A program made the position numbers and the translations under genes. Below the pieces are notes generated by a model. It saw only the letters and a list, made by a program, of their open reading frames with translations, did not search any database and was not told the DNA's origin. From Lampris incognitus (Eukaryota > Chordata > Actinopteri > Lampriformes > Lampridae), in contig NC_079223.1 in NCBI RefSeq assembly GCF_029633865.1, forward strand, positions 36,301,739-36,365,738: a stretch of DNA of 64,000 nt. The letters run 5' to 3'. Positions 47,219 to 60,841 of the stretch are shown one piece after another; within the stretch, counting starts at the first letter, position 1, and each line of letters starts with the position of its first letter.

Positions 47219-48381
47219 GAGTCAACACCCTGCTGAGAACTGGCAGATTAGCTGTATATTTTTCTCAAAAACATTCCTGCAGGGTTTCTGTGAGAAGTAA
47301 AAACCTTGGACCAAGCAGTTCTTAGTAGCTTTGACTTTGATGGACCACAGTGTATATTTTGCATAGCACTTTAATATTGTAAAACGAGTGCCCAGGTAGA
47401 CGGAGGGCAATATCTTCATCCTACATCACTGTGAGGCAGCGGCTGCATCTGAGAACTATGCAGCAGCACTAAGAAGAGCAAAGCAGTGCCCAGACAAACA
47501 GGGCTTGTAAAAACACAGTGCTTCACCTCATTAAACAATCTCTGACCATAATTACAGCCTCTCTCCTCTTCAGATGAGCAGGTAAGTGACTTAATATGAC
47601 TAGGTGTGTGCTTTTTAGCAAAGAGCCAGGGCTCCTCTCTCAGTTTCCTGTGCAAGGGGCTTATTCAGTGGCAGGGTCGGCGCCAGATCATAAGGAACAA
47701 ACAGCTTTGACGGGGGCATTTTGTTCACCTCACATAGCCTTTGTTAAGTGTATAATCAACATCACTACGTTTCATGGAAGAAATGAACGGTGACAGAGAG
47801 GCGTACATACATATTTGGCATTTAATACAGTACTGCAAGAAGCAATTCTAATAACGAATAAACCTATACATTGAACCACCACCTTCACAGGTTATGCAAC
47901 AAATTAAAGGATAGACAACATCCTTTAGGCCACATCAAGGACCGGTATGCATAATGATACCACCATATGCACGCTCATCCAGAAACGTAGCTACAATTAC
48001 AAAGGTGCAAACAACATCACTTTTAGATAGTATGGTGTGCAAAGCGGGGGGCGGGTTCCCAACATGCATAAGTGCATTTATGAACTTACCACTAGAACAG
48101 CTCACTAAATTTGAGCTTTGTTTACCACCAAGAAAATGTCCACATTAGTGCCACCCACCTAACATCTCTATGTAACAATAAGCTCAACCTGATTGGCTGG
48201 TCATACAATGCGGATATGTTGGTTGTTTTTAATTGGCTAAGAAATGGTTTCCTAAATGCAAACTGTTTTGTGCCTTATTTTGCATTTATTACAGTGTTAA
48301 GTCTTCCATTAACAAATCACGTGACTTAATTTTACTTATAGCTGTAAAAGTACTTCAGTTTTATTTTCTTGTCAGGGAGAA

Positions 48382-48840
48382 GGGCGTCTGGGTAGCGAAG
48401 CAGTCTATTCCATTGCCTACCAACACGGGGATTGCTGGTTCGAATCCCCGTGTTACCTCCGGCTTGGTCGGGCGTCCCTACAGACAACATTGGCCGTATC
48501 TGCGGGTGGGAAGCTGGATGTGGGTATGTGTCCTGGTCGCTGCACTAGCACCTCTTCTGGTTGGTTGGGGCACCTGTTCGGGGGAGAGGGGGAGCTGGAG
48601 GGAATAGCGTGATCCTCCCACGCGCTACATCCCCCTGGCAAAACTCCCTGTCAGGTGAAAAGAAGCGGCTGGCGACTGACTCCGCATGTATCGGAGGAGG
48701 CAGGTGGTAGTCTGCAGCCCTCCCGGCTCGGCAGAGGGGGTGGAGCAGTGACCGGGATGGTGCGGGAAAGTGGAGTAATTGGCCAGATACAGTTGGGGAG
48801 AAAAAGGGGGAAAATTTCCACAACAAAAAAAGGGAGAGAA
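48382..48840 (+). mobile_element. tRNA-derived SINE, full length
   Basis: The head has an A-box-like TGGGTAGCGAAGCAGTC and a perfect B box GGTTCGAATCC (48437-48447). The body is shared with 17200-17575 and 60842-61260. It ends AGTTGGGGAGAAAAAGGGGG and an A-rich tail. Not a true tRNA gene. Confidence 0.88.
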
Positions 48841-48862
48841 TTCAGCTGAGGGGGCACAGTGA

Positions 48863-49006
48863 CCTTATTGGACGGGCCTGTATACCCAAGGCCCAAGACC
48901 TTATTAGACGGGCCTGGACCCCCAAGGCCCAAGACCTTATTGGACGGGTCTGGACCCCAAAGGCCCAAGACCTTATTGGATGGGTCTGGACCTCCAAGGC
49001 CCACCT
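48863..49006. repeat. 36-bp minisatellite, four units
   Basis: Units start at 48863, 48899, 48935 and 48971 with CCTTATTGGACGGGCCTGGA. It begins immediately after the SINE tail. Confidence 0.92.
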
Positions 49007-51461
49007 ATAACGCTGATGCTGCTCCGTGGATCTGTATACTAGTAAAGAATATGCCAGCCTGTGAGGGAAAACACCTGGAGAGCAGCAGGATTAAGGCTGG
49101 CTGCTCTTGCTTGCCTTGCCAAAAAAACCCTCTGAAGCTTAGTGACCCCAAGGGGGCTTGTTAGCAAAGAGGTTGCAACCTTTGACCTTTTGTGCTTAGT
49201 CAGGACAGGGTGGGCCATTTAACCCCAGTAGGACTCGGTGAGGGGGTGCCATGGCTAATAACCTAACATCTGGAAGAGTTATGACCATTAGCAGAGCGCT
49301 TTGAGACTCTGACAAAACACCCTCATGAAAGGAGACACCCTAGTGTAAAAATATGACACTTTTAAGCAAAAAGCAAAGGGCAAATGAAAGGCTCTCTGCG
49401 CCCAAGCTCAGGAAATGATCTCAAGAGTAAATGAAGCATTTCAGGAATGCCTCGCGACCTTATGGTATGGTGAGTTAAATGAAACATGCTATTCAAAGAG
49501 GAAACTTGGTTTAAAATGTGCGACACAGAGGTGCATTAATTGCTCCAGAATAAAGCGGGCCTTACACTGGCCGGAGGAGAGTTTACATGGAGAAAGCAAG
49601 AGGCCCATCCGAGGGGAGGTCATTCATGTCCACGTTCAAAACTATACCCAGCCCATATATAGATACGGCAGGTCGGGAGGACGGAGGTGGATTGTACGAG
49701 GATACAGGACACCTCATTACTCCATCAGCTGACTTGGTATAAATGTTTTAGTTCGCGGGTCCCTGCCTGCTCAGCCGCCAACAGAAACGATACCAGCCTT
49801 TAATTATGCAGGACTGGCTGAGGGTCTGTATGGGTGAAGCTTCTGGTGTTTCAGCAGGAGGGCAGAACAACTACCTGGATAGCCCTTCAATGAGAAGATC
49901 TATTAAGCCTCTTCTAAAGGAGGGATGATGAGGCATTGTCGCCGATCTCGGCTCCAATTAGTGCTGGTCGATATGGAAAATATCATCACAATAACTATAG
50001 GGAATTTTACACAATATGGATATCGCAATATCTGCGTACATAGGCAAAAACAGCGTGTTTAAGAATTTAACTGCGCTTCATCACGTTTGAACTGTTTGCT
50101 TATGTAAAGTATAATATAAAAGCAAAACTAGTTTTCAAATATTTCAGTCCTCGTTTTTGAGAAATTTTAGGTAGTAGATCCTTATCATTAATTTCGACAG
50201 CAAAACTGTGTATCACGATGTAACATCTGAATTTCATCCCGCTTTCTTTGAAAGATGATAAATGGTAGTATTGTGTTATTGCCCAGCCCTAGTGACAATG
50301 GCGCTTGCTCAACCCACTACTACTCCTCTGTGTGTAAATAACCTCTTATTGTGTTAAATAACTGCGAGAGAGAGAGAGACAGCGAGCGAGAGAGAGAGAG
50401 AGAGAGAGGTGAGGATATTTGATTATTCAGGACAACGGGAATGAGGGAACAAGAATGAAAAACACCCGAAAGACATCCGTGACATCGAGCGGAGAGGTCA
50501 ACCCAAGTGCCGGCAGGGTCCATTCCCACAAGGATAACAACGAAGCCTGTTCATTCTGACTCCTTGCCCCTGTCTCTGTTTGCCTCTCCCCTAACCTCGC
50601 CACAATCCCCTTCCTCCGTCAACCCCCACCACCCGCATGCCTCCTCCTCCTCCTCCTCTCCACCCTCCTCCTCATATCGGGCCCAGAGGCGGCTGGCAGG
50701 CCCACAGAGCGCTCTGTCTTCGCTCAGCCCATTAGCGCAGATAACCAGACAGGAAGAATGAGGATTCACCATGATGAATCACCATAACCCACTCTATTAG
50801 CCCTCACCTTTTGTTTTACCACCTCTCTCCTTGTCGTTCTCCTTCTCTGTCGCTCTCTCTCTCTCTCCATATGAGCAAACACAAACCACACCTGGGTACT
50901 TTTAGCAAAAATCCCCCACTGTATATCCTTTTACACAAAACATTTTTTAAAGCGGGAGAGTTGCCTTCCAACCTCAGCCCGACCTATGGAAGGAAACCGG
51001 CCCACTCTAAACTCAAGACGGGACCGTAACTCATAACATCTCCATTTTCCCGGGCGGCTCATTCATATCAGGACAATGTCAAGGTCTTTTTGTCCGTGCC
51101 TGAGATCCAGCGGTGGGCTCGACTTCCACAGTCCTTCACTGGCCATGACTTACAGGCACATTAATCCAGAAGTATTAACGGGCGACTTTGGTCAGCAGGC
51201 AGTTGAGCGGTGATTCACTGCCGACCGGCCGACTCTCAGGGAGAAGGCGATAAAACAAGCTGACAACACAGCGGGACTCATTTCCATACAAATCGCCGTA
51301 GAGCGCAGAGACAAATTCGATAGGTTGGGAGAGGAAGTGACTTGACCACAGATGCGTTTGCTTAACTAATCCTCGTTTTGAGTGTGCACACGTTTGCCCT
51401 GCAAGAGAATGTGTGTAATGAGTCAGCCTTTAACTCCACTACCAGTCTGTGCATTGATGTG

Positions 51462-51522
<61 letters not shown>
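51462..51522. repeat. (GT)n microsatellite
   Basis: Uninterrupted GT repeat in STOX1 intron 1. Confidence 0.96.
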
Positions 51523-51523
<1 letters not shown>

Positions 51524-53268
51524 ATGCACGCATGTGTGTGAGTGCATATGTGTGCATACATTTGTGCCGATGCTGTAATGGGTTAACCCTCTCCTTTGCC
51601 CCGTATAGTTTTTTGTCTGTGTGCGGGTGAGCATTTGTGCTGAGACGTAGCTTAGGGCCAGAAACATACTGTCTCACAGCAGGATGGCATGTCAGTCTCC
51701 ACCTCCCCTCACTTCGCCCCCTCCCACATCTCCCCCTGTGTGGTCTTTTCCTCTCCCTCACATTCCTCTGTGGCACGTTTCTTCTCCGTGCACCGCTCAA
51801 TCTAGTGGGGCTGGCAGACGGACGGCAAGTCAACAGGTAGACAGTGGCGAGGCATGCAGCCAGGCCAAATAACACGCACACTGAGAGGGATGAATAGATT
51901 TAAAGAAAGATCAAGCAACAAACAGTTGCACCAGACAGTAGTAACTCAGAACTTAAGTGTGCAGCCAAGAGAACGTATGAATCAGCAATGACAAAAATGA
52001 ACCAGCGCACGTGTGTGCTAATATGTGTTAAGATGCACAGACACTATCCAACACTGTTGCATCATACGATTTGACTATCTCGTCATGCATTTTAAGGAGT
52101 AGGGTAGTTGGGTGTCTTTTAATGAAACATTATAGTTTATGGGAGAAGCGTGGTGTGATTTTAACGCTTGCCACACCAATATTTACCCCGGCTTGCTGTT
52201 TATTGTCTTTCTTCTAAGTGGGCAAAAAATGTGAGTGGCCCCGTTGTATCACTTTAAAAACTGTTATTACGGCTGCAATACACACGAGCCTGTCATTTTG
52301 TCAAACAGCTGGTTTTGCCAAGCATCGACAGCCCATGAGATCATACGATAGGATGCGATAGAAAGCTTTCATTCTATTGTTTCCCTACAGCGCTATCCTA
52401 GGTCCAAATATGAAGCCTTCATCTAAGACAGAGGGGGGGTTTGTAAAGACAGAAAGAAAGTTTAGACAGCAAGAGAAAGGCGGAGAGAGAATTTAGAAGG
52501 ACAGGACCATTTGGAGCAATTACATGGCGTACCAAGGTTTGTAAACCAACTCTAGCAAACAACACATCATATGTCACCAATTGTGGAGAGCCTGATTGGC
52601 CACCAGGCGATGTTTGGAGGGAAGCCAGCCAAACTGACTTTCATTTCCCAGGCTCGTTGTCAAGGAGCCACTCAATCAAACGTTTTGACTGTAACAAACA
52701 CTAGCAACAACCTTGGGATGGGCGGCCACTATGAAGAATTTCAACTCGTATCTTATTTCTGGCCAGTGTCAGCTCGCTGCACCAGGCCTACCGCAGCCAG
52801 CCGAGGAGCCATAATGTAAAGGGAGTAAGATGACGATCCAGAAAGAATCACTTTGTAGTATGATGACGTCTCTTTGCATAACAGAATGTGACGCAAAATA
52901 TGTCACACGTGTTTGACATCACACACAAGCATCTAGTTTGGGTGACGACAGAAGAAAACGCACCGGTGTCCAATTTTGCAAACCTTAAGTCGGAGAGAAA
53001 GAAGAACCGGGGAGTTAGTGCAGGTTACCCAAAAGGCGAAGCTTAAATCCACTGTCAGCCCTGATGTCATGCTTTCCAGGTTTATTGTAGCCTACCACTC
53101 TCATACACTTCTCTGCATGGGATTGAAAGCAGCCTAAGTAAAAGCTCTTGTGAATGCCCCATACATACAACTTCTGTACACAGTTCACGTTATTTATGTC
53201 AACCCTAATTTAAAACCATGCAGACTTACAGACACTGCCCATTAACTGGGGGGTCTCGTGTTACATAC

Positions 53269-53596
53269 CCACTGCCCTGATGACAAACCCCTTAGGTGAC
53301 CTCAGAGCCCTGCGCATCCATGCCTCGCGCAACACCTCCAAGTGGTTCACGTTGCCTTGGACAAAAAGAACCGAGTTCTCCAGCCACCCTTGGAAGTGAA
53401 CCTCGGCCACCGCTTTGACGAGTCGCTTATTCCAGAAGCTGCGGAGGTTTCGCTCTTTGAAGTCGGCAAAAATCTCCCGGCCACTTGCCGCGGCGTCGGC
53501 GTCAGGTCTCTCGCCGCGGACGCGGTCCCCGTCCCTCCCGAAGACCAGGACGAGCGAGGCGGCGGAGAGCTGGACGAGCCGCTGCTGCTGAGACAT
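53269..53596 (-). CDS. stox1: STOX1 coding exon 1 (N-terminal storkhead region)
   Basis: It encodes 109 residues plus one base, starting [20 protein letters not shown]. The conserved run [35 protein letters not shown], and [20 protein letters not shown] aligns with the human STOX1 N-terminus as I remember it. The chosen ATG (53596) has G at -3. An in-frame ATG ten codons upstream (53626) has a weak context and no family support. The exon is CpG-rich, consistent with a promoter-proximal position. The donor is GTGG|GTATGT. It lies 19.3 kb from exon 2. Confidence 0.93.
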
Positions 53597-53889
53597 CGCT
53601 ACCTCCGGGTAATATCTGTCATGCAAACCTCTCTGTCTGGGGAAAACAAGTGAAATTTAGTCTTCGCCACACATTCCCACAGTGTCCGACTGTCTTGACT
53701 GTCAGCCACCCGGCGGAGGAGCGGAGGGGGTCTGAGTGGTTTCTCTTGACTCCCAAGGTAACCGGTGACGATGGCAGAGAGGAGGAGGAGGGCTGTGTTG
53801 CCAAATTCTGCATCCCTCAAAGAATATGTAGGCCATCCCCAAAACAATGTCTCCCATGTCAGCCATAAATAAATAAATAAACAACAAAT

Positions 53890-54016
<127 letters not shown>

Positions 54017-54580
54017 CCAAAACAAAACACGACACTACGAACATGTGGGAAGCATTTTTTTTTACAATTCTCAGAGTGTCTTTTACTTTTAGATTATCAA
54101 CACGGTTTACAAACAAAGAAGCACGGATTACGAAACAGACGAATGGGAACTGGAAAAACGCTTGTGGTAAATTCGTGTTGATATTGTAGCAATAGTAAAA
54201 AAAAAATCAACCACTTGATGTGCATGTTGCCATTTTTCATTTCCTCACTTGAGATGGAAAAGCAATAAGGGCCACTTAAGCGAATATACGTGCGTTCCCG
54301 CAACGCCACGGTCATGTGGCATACCACATATTCTGAGGGATGCAAAATGGCGCGCCACAGGGCTCCTCGGCCGCCCGGAGAGAGAGGCTCTGTCGGCTTT
54401 CACGGAGGGGTGTTGCCAAACAGGTGCCACTGTAATGCATTTATTCACTTAAAGTTAGGGTAGGACTGCTAGCATGAGCACGAAAGCTAAACTCAGTATT
54501 TAAGTCATGGCTAATTCTAAGAGTCTTACTTTCAAACTTTTTTTTTTCCCAAGACGAGAACCATCTGCATTTTGGTACTG

Positions 54581-54646
54581 ATATGTTTGTTTGTTTGTTT
54601 GTCTGTCTGTCTGTTTGTTTGTTTGTTTGTTTGTTTGTTTGTTTGT
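54581..54646. repeat. (GTTT)n/(GTCT)n microsatellite
   Basis: Tetranucleotide repeat with a GTCT core. Confidence 0.95.
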
Positions 54647-55378
54647 GGTGTCATATGAAAGGAATTGGAATGCTAACGTGTCTGTCATTCAGTCGACTCT
54701 ATAAAATACATATGAGTCAGAATATATTTTATCATTATAGCAGCGTGCAATACAAACAATCTGTTCAATCTTCTGAAGCATTTAAGGAGGGGGTCTGGAA
54801 TTCACTCAGTGACATGGATGCCTTGTAAAACACTTGGTTGCTATTCAGGGTTTTTATATAAATTACATGCCATCAGAAGAGACCTTACTTGATGGAGATG
54901 CCAGCAAAGCTTGAGAGCAACTTTTGTTGAGAGATTTACGAACTATCCATATAAGAACAGCTTATTTCCATTATGGGGCTCTACATGGCAAGTTGATTCC
55001 GAAGCTAAGTCATTTAACACAAAGATGCCTTAGGGACAAATGTTTTGTGTGGTAAACTCTGGCGTCTCTAGCAGGAATAAGTGTATTCAGTTGGACTATG
55101 TTAGCACATGAGGACCTTGAAATGTTACATTTCAGAGCAATGACAAAGGGAAAGTAAATGTTGATTTAATGAAAGTTTGGGAGCCCTTGCAACGGGGAAC
55201 ATATTGCGCTAAAATGAAAACCACCCCCTGGCCTGCGCTCTCAGAAGAGACACCCCATTAGGACATGCTTTTACTGACTCTTTAAAAGTCAGACTCAGAA
55301 GCACAGATAGACAGACACCTCATATATCATAGTCTCAAAGAGCCCCGTGGCTTTGGTTTCAGGAGCAGCCCAGGCCCC

Positions 55379-55462
55379 TGGGGAGGGGGGCACATGGGGT
55401 AGGGGGGCACCCAGAGGGTGGATGAGGGGAGGGGGGGCACCCGGGTGGGGGGGCACCCGGCC
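55379..55462 (+). repeat. G-rich GGGGCACCC block
   Basis: Repeated G runs of four to eight with GGCACCC units. Many overlapping G-quadruplex patterns are possible. Confidence 0.8.
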
Positions 55463-56690
55463 TCAGGGCTGTATTAGAGCCGGTGCTGGAACAGGATATT
55501 GTGCTTCCTCTGTACATGAGTGGCATACATCACTTCAGTCCACACAGGGTGAATTATGCCCAGCCTGTCCCGGGGAGACAGAGTGGACCGGAGCGGGGTA
55601 ACATTTCAAGGCCAAAGCGGGGGTTCGAGTTGCAGAGGTTTCGTGCAGTGTTAGTTTTTACAGCTTCTCGTTAAAAACAAAACAAAAAAATTGTTTGTTA
55701 TTCGGAGCTTATTTTGACTGGGCATAGATTATTACATCCATTTACAAAACAATTTACCTGTCATAAAAGTCTGTGCTTTGGCTTATATCATTTGACAAAC
55801 TTGAATCTGGGCATTGTACCAGAAGAAAAATGTCTGTTTGCATTTTAATGAATTTTATGTAGAGCTGACCATTGTTGGATGATTTTAGCTCCTCTTAGAT
55901 GACGGTATTTTTCCCAGAATTTATAACGTCTCAGAGGGCAATGAGACTTGAGCCCCCCCCCCCAATTTACATTTGAAATCCAAGCTGTCTTTTTACCAAG
56001 TGTTTAGTCTAGCAGGGAAACTGATTATCATGAAGTTATGTTCACCATGTTACTACAATTACATGAAATAGTGCACTCCAGCTCCATGATTTTCATGTCT
56101 GTGCCCCCCCCCACCCGCCCTTCATGCTTGTAAGTAATTTCAAGGTAGTATCGGGTATCTTTCAAGGATGAATGATAACGATTTCATTACAACATATATT
56201 TTACATAAAATCATGTCAGTGAACCATGATGTTGGACTGAAGGTCTGAATTTCTACATACTTGCCAGTACATGTGTTAGTGCTACAAGATCTTGGCTCAA
56301 GGGACGCATTATTCTGACGGCAATTCTCCTTGAATATTTCCCCTATACCACCCCTAAGAATATTATTACCCATGTAATCCCTGAACCCCAACGGAATTTC
56401 AAAATACATCTTATAACAAAAGGCTCTGATTAACAATGTAAAAAAAAAAGAAAAAAATTCAAAAGTCATTCAAACTTTGCAGTGTTTGAGTGTGTGAGCT
56501 TGTCGCCATCACAGACAAGCGATTACATGTAGAAATCTGGATGTCCTGGGAATTTTACCTGTAGAGGAGAACAAAAAACCTTTAGGGCTGCGTTATATTC
56601 CTCATTTCAGGGTCAGGTACTACCTATCTAAATTAATGACTTGGTGATATCCTTCATACAGAAAGGACATTCGTTTTCAGGGTTTTGTAG

Positions 56691-56695
56691 TGTAT
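56691..56695 (+). repeat. Target site duplication of the Gypsy element, left (GGTTT)
   Basis: GGTTT immediately before the 5' LTR and again at 63211-63215 immediately after the 3' LTR. Confidence 0.88.
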
Positions 56696-56985
56696 AGCTA
56701 CACAGTTTAAGCAGTATAGTGCATAAGTCAGCTTGACTGACATTTTGCTGTGGTAATTACAGTCATTGTGATGTAAATACACTTGATTGGTTCATGGAAA
56801 GTGTATAGGTATAAGTACCAAAAGGTGCATGTAACCTGTTGCTCAGCTAATGGCCGACAGTCAGGGTAAGCTGTGCCACATTTAACAAGGTACGCCGATG
56901 CCATACTTGCTGTTATAAACATGCTTGAATAAGTAAGAACATCATTTTGCAGGTTTCTTATTATTTTGTATGAGAATACACGACA
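56696..56985 (+). repeat. Gypsy 5' LTR
   Basis: 290 bp. Shares GCAGTATAGTGC, CAGTCATTGTGATG, CTCAGCTAATGGCCGACAGT and GAATAA...GCAGGTTTCTTAT with the 3' LTR. Confidence 0.9.
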
Positions 56986-57039
56986 AATGGTGATGAGGAT
57001 GGGATCTCTGTTTATTTAGCACCTGTGGGTAGCACCTAT

Positions 57040-58380
57040 GGTTAACAAAAGCAAGTCACTAGCTAACAATCTAACGACAGAAATCAAAAATGGTGCTGTA
57101 TAGCAGTGAAACAGGCCTAGTTTTTGATGAACGGTAGAATATTTCGAAACCTATGAGGGCAGGCTCAAACAATTTTTAGAAGTAAATGGCATTAAAGAAA
57201 AAAAAAAGTTCTTCTTTTTTACATGGTCAGACCAAAGACCTTTGCTTTATTAAAAGACTTGGTAGCGCCTGTTAAGCCAGGCGAGGCAGGCTTGGGAGAC
57301 TTGTTAAAAGTGCTGAGAGACTTTTATTCTACAAAAAAGAATGCACTGGCCGAAAGATATGCATTTTGAAACTGTAAGCAGCTAGTGGACAAAATGCTTA
57401 GAGAGTACATTGCTGCATTAAAAGGGTTAGCCGCTGTGTACAGTTTTGGCAACACACTGGAAGAACACTACCTGACCAGTTCATATGCGGCATTAGTAGT
57501 AAAGAGTTGCGCAGCAAACTTTTACAAACGGCCTGTGAGGGAATTTTAACTTGGGTGAAAATGCTCAAGGTCACCAACAACTTCGAGTGCGCCGGGGTCA
57601 GCATGCAGAGGTTCCAGCAACCACCACAGCTATGAGCTGATCAAGTGGGTTTGCAGAGAGCAACACAGTGGGGAGCCCAAGGGCTGTGACCTCAACAAAC
57701 TAATGCTGGAGGAGCCCAAGAAGGGGGACCCCAGCTCAGTAGAATGTCATCAATGTAAAGGAGGCATGGTGGCCCAATGGTTAGCACTGTTGCCTCATAG
57801 CAAGAAGGTCCTGGGTTCGAACCTCAGGCCATCCCAGGTCATCCTCTGTTGCTCCAGTTTCCTTCCACCATCAGAAAGACATGCATGTTAGGGTTAATAC
57901 TCTTATTCTTGTCTGTGCCCCTGACCAAGGCAATGGAAAGAAGAACTGAAGTTGGTCACCGGGTGCTATAGCTGCCCACTGCTCCTATACAATAGGATGG
58001 GTTAAATGCAGGGAACAAATTTCATTGTAACCTACAATTTCATTGTAACCAACAATGAAATAATAAAGTGGTTTTCTTTTGTTCTAAATGAAAAGGACAT
58101 TTGGCAAGTGATATTTGAATTACAGAATTCCAGTGCCGTTTTGTAAGAAAACAGGACATTTGGAGAGAGGATGCAGGAAAAAGACTTCCAGTGTTCAACC
58201 AGAGAATCGATAGCAGGGCAGCAGCAAGGCAACGACCCAAGCTGTGCACTCAAGAACTGGGAAAGAACTGAACTCAGTCGACAGTGGAGGAGAGTTGTTG
58301 CAAGGAACCGTGTCCTCGCTGAAAAGTGCAGCAGAGGATAAGACTGATTTGGGACTTTATTCGGTAAAAGCGGACAGTGA
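57040..58380 (+). pseudogene. Gypsy gag remnant with CCHC knuckle, split by a SINE
   Basis: Decayed gag-like frames lie at 57040-57760. The start of one knuckle (CHQCKG) is cut by the SINE at about 57762. After it an intact CCHC pattern CRFCKKTGHLERGC appears near 58126-58170. The knuckle would bind RNA. Frame breaks throughout. Confidence 0.65.
57762..58075 (+). mobile_element. tRNA-derived SINE (second family) inside Gypsy gag
   Basis: The head ATGGTGGCCCAATGGTTAGC carries the A box and GGTTCGAACC (57814-57823) the B box. The body follows with GACATGCATGTTAGGGTTAA, CCCCTGACCAAGGCAATGGA and CCCACTGCTCCTA. The tail AACAATGAAATAATAAAGTG includes a small duplication of TTTCATTGTAACC. This is a common fish SINE type. 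Confidence 0.82.
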
Positions 58381-58420
58381 GTATGTAACACCTGATGGTT
58401 AGGTTTGATAGGGTGAAATT

Positions 58421-60840
58421 ATGCATGGAGGTAGATATGCTGCCATGTCAGTGATTCCTGAGAGTCTGTATCATTCAAAGTTTAGCAAGGTGAAGCTAAA
58501 ACCATTTAACGTTGTGCTGAAGACGTACACAGACCAGCCATTAGAGTTAATGGGCAAAATGGATGTCAGTGTTGAATGTGGTAGGCTACAGCTAACGTTT
58601 CTAGTTTCCTGAGGTAAAGGCCAGGATCTAATGGGTCCTAACTGGATCCAAAGGATTAAACTAGATTGGTCAAAAGTAAACCGGAGCAATGATCCTGTCG
58701 AGAAATTGTGTTTTGACTTTCAGGAAGTGTTCAGCACAGATTTGAAGCACATTAAGGGAGTGATAGCTAAATTGTATGTACCCCTGGAAGCAACACCAAC
58801 ATTTTGTAAAACTTGGCCCGTACCTTACGTGTTGCAGGAAGCCGTAGATGGACAATTGAATGATCTACAGCAGCAAGAAGTCATTTCACCAGTTCAACAT
58901 AGTAAGTGGGCCGCACCTATAGTGTGCATATCAAGGAAGGACAGATTAGTTCACAGTTGCAGTGATTATAAAAATCAGTCCATGGTTGGACGTGGACCAG
59001 TATCCACTACCCAAAACACAGGATTTGTTTTCAAAGCTAGCAGGAGGTAGGGCCAGAAATGCAAGGGTATTAGCAGCTCCAACTAGATGAACATAGTAAG
59101 TCGTATCTGACAATTAACACACCTAAAGGGTTGTTTTAAACAAGCAGTTTGCCTTAAGGTGTTGCCAGCACGCCTGCCTTTTTTCAGCGCACAATGGATC
59201 AACTTCTACAGGGATTAGAGGACGTTGTGTGCTACCTTGATGATATATTTATAATGGGAACAGACACGAACGAGCACTTGTGAAATTTGGAAAAAATGTT
59301 TCAAAGGTTGAAAACTATAAAGTAAGGGTAAACAAAGAAAAATTTGCATTCTTTCAGAACGGATTGTGTTGCCTGGGTTACATGATTGATGCAGACAGGT
59401 TACATCCTCTTAAGGAGAAAACAGAGGCAATAGAGAAGGCACCAGTGCCTAAGAATAGGACAGAGCTGAGGGCATTTTTAGCACTGCTAAATTATTACAG
59501 TGAATTTATTTCTAATCTGTCGAGTAAAATCAAGCCAATGACGATGGTATTGCAAAAAGACAAAGATTTTGTCTGGATGGAGGAATGTCAAAGTGCTTTT
59601 GAGAGCACCAAAGCACAACTGTCTTCAGTGCCTGTGTTGGCACGTTATGATCCAAAACTGACAGTTTTTTTTAGCATGTGATGCTTCTCCTTAACGGAGT
59701 AGGAGCAGTTACTGCACATCAATTACCAGACGGCAGAGAAAAGCCAATAGTTTATGCCTCAGGTACATTGTCCGAAACTGAAGTCAATTATACACAGATA
59801 GAAAGTTTTACACGCTGTACTGATCGTAAGCCCTTAGCTAAGATACTAGGACTGGAGACAGGGGTTTCTACATTAGCTGCAACTAGATTAGATGGGCACT
59901 TATTCTAGCAGCCTATCTATATCAAATTGAGTACAAGGGTTCTCTTGAGAATGGAAATGCTGACGCCTTGTCTAGATTACCTATTCGGACAAAATCACCG
60001 AGGTGTAATCCAAATTTCAAAGTGTCTTTTCCAGATGTGATTCCAATCTCAGCAGAAGAGATAGCAAATAAAACAAGGTGTGATGCAGTTTTTAAAAGGG
60101 TTAAATACTACACTCTTCACGGATGGCCAAAACATATCCCTGGAAATGGACTGAAGCCTTACTGTATGCAAAATACTGAGCTAACCGTAGCAAGTGACTG
60201 TGTCATGTAGGGATTCAGAGTGGTTATAACGCCTGGGCTTAGACCTCAAATGTTGAAAGAACTGCATGAACATCATCTAGGTGTGGCAAAAATGAAAGCC
60301 AATGCTCGTTGCCATTTTTTGGTGGCCTAATCTTGATAAGGACATTGAGAATCTTGTGAGAACATATGTCAGTTTAACAGAGACAAACCAGACACTGCTC
60401 TGGTGCATCCATGGAGATGGGCAGAGGGACCGTGGCAGCGAGTTCATGTGGATTTCGCAGAGAAAGGAAAACACAAATTTCTTACGTTAAATGACAGCTA
60501 TTCCAAATGTCTGGAACTGGCTTTAATGACAAACACTGCTGTTGGAAAAGAATATAGAGGTATTGAGGGGTTCTTTGCTTCTTATGGACGTGTACAGGAA
60601 CTTGTAATGGACAATGGTCCACCTTTTCAGTCAAAAATGTTCAGGAGTTTCTGAAAAACAATGGGGTAAAACACATTCGATCAGATCCATACCACCCAGC
60701 TTCAAATGGAGCTGCAGAACATTTGATACAAACCCTAAAAAATGCACCTGAGAAAGGAAAAGGACAACACATAAGTCTTCAGCATTGTATTCAGAATTTT
60801 CTGTTTTGTTACCAGACCACTTCCCATAGAATGACAGGCA
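58421..60840 (+). pseudogene. Gypsy pol remnant
   Basis: Protease-end and RT frames run from 58421. RT shows YVPLEATPTFCKTWPVPY, DLQQQEVISPVQHSKWAAPI, and after shifts the catalytic CYLDDIFIMG near 59229. FQNGLCCLGYMID and the RNase H start (LARYDPKLTVFF) follow. Integrase traces at 60160-60840 include VDFAEKG, VMDNGPPFQSK and NGAAEHLIQTLK, covering the three acidic positions. At least eight stops or shifts are visible (for example 58611, 59047, 59681, 59906, 60208, 60652). The frame is further interrupted at 60842 by a SINE. Confidence 0.82.
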
Positions 60841-60841
60841 A

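Noticed and set aside
46754-47228. Long Cys/Leu/Ser-rich frames
   Set aside because: They are translation of a GACA tetranucleotide array with a retroposon tail inside.
48382-48450. tRNA gene suggested by a perfect B box
   Set aside because: It is the head of a SINE repeated at other sites in the window; no complete cloverleaf with acceptor pairing was seen.
48863-49006. CRISPR-like spacing
   Set aside because: The units are contiguous 36-bp tandem repeats without unique spacers, in a vertebrate genome.
49415-49732. 105-codon plus-strand frame with several Cys
   Set aside because: It resembles no family I know, lies in STOX1 intron 1 and has no splice or promoter support.
53597-53626. Upstream in-frame ATG of STOX1 exon 1
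   Set aside because: It has a weak start context and no similarity to known STOX1 N-termini; the ATG at 53596 fits better.
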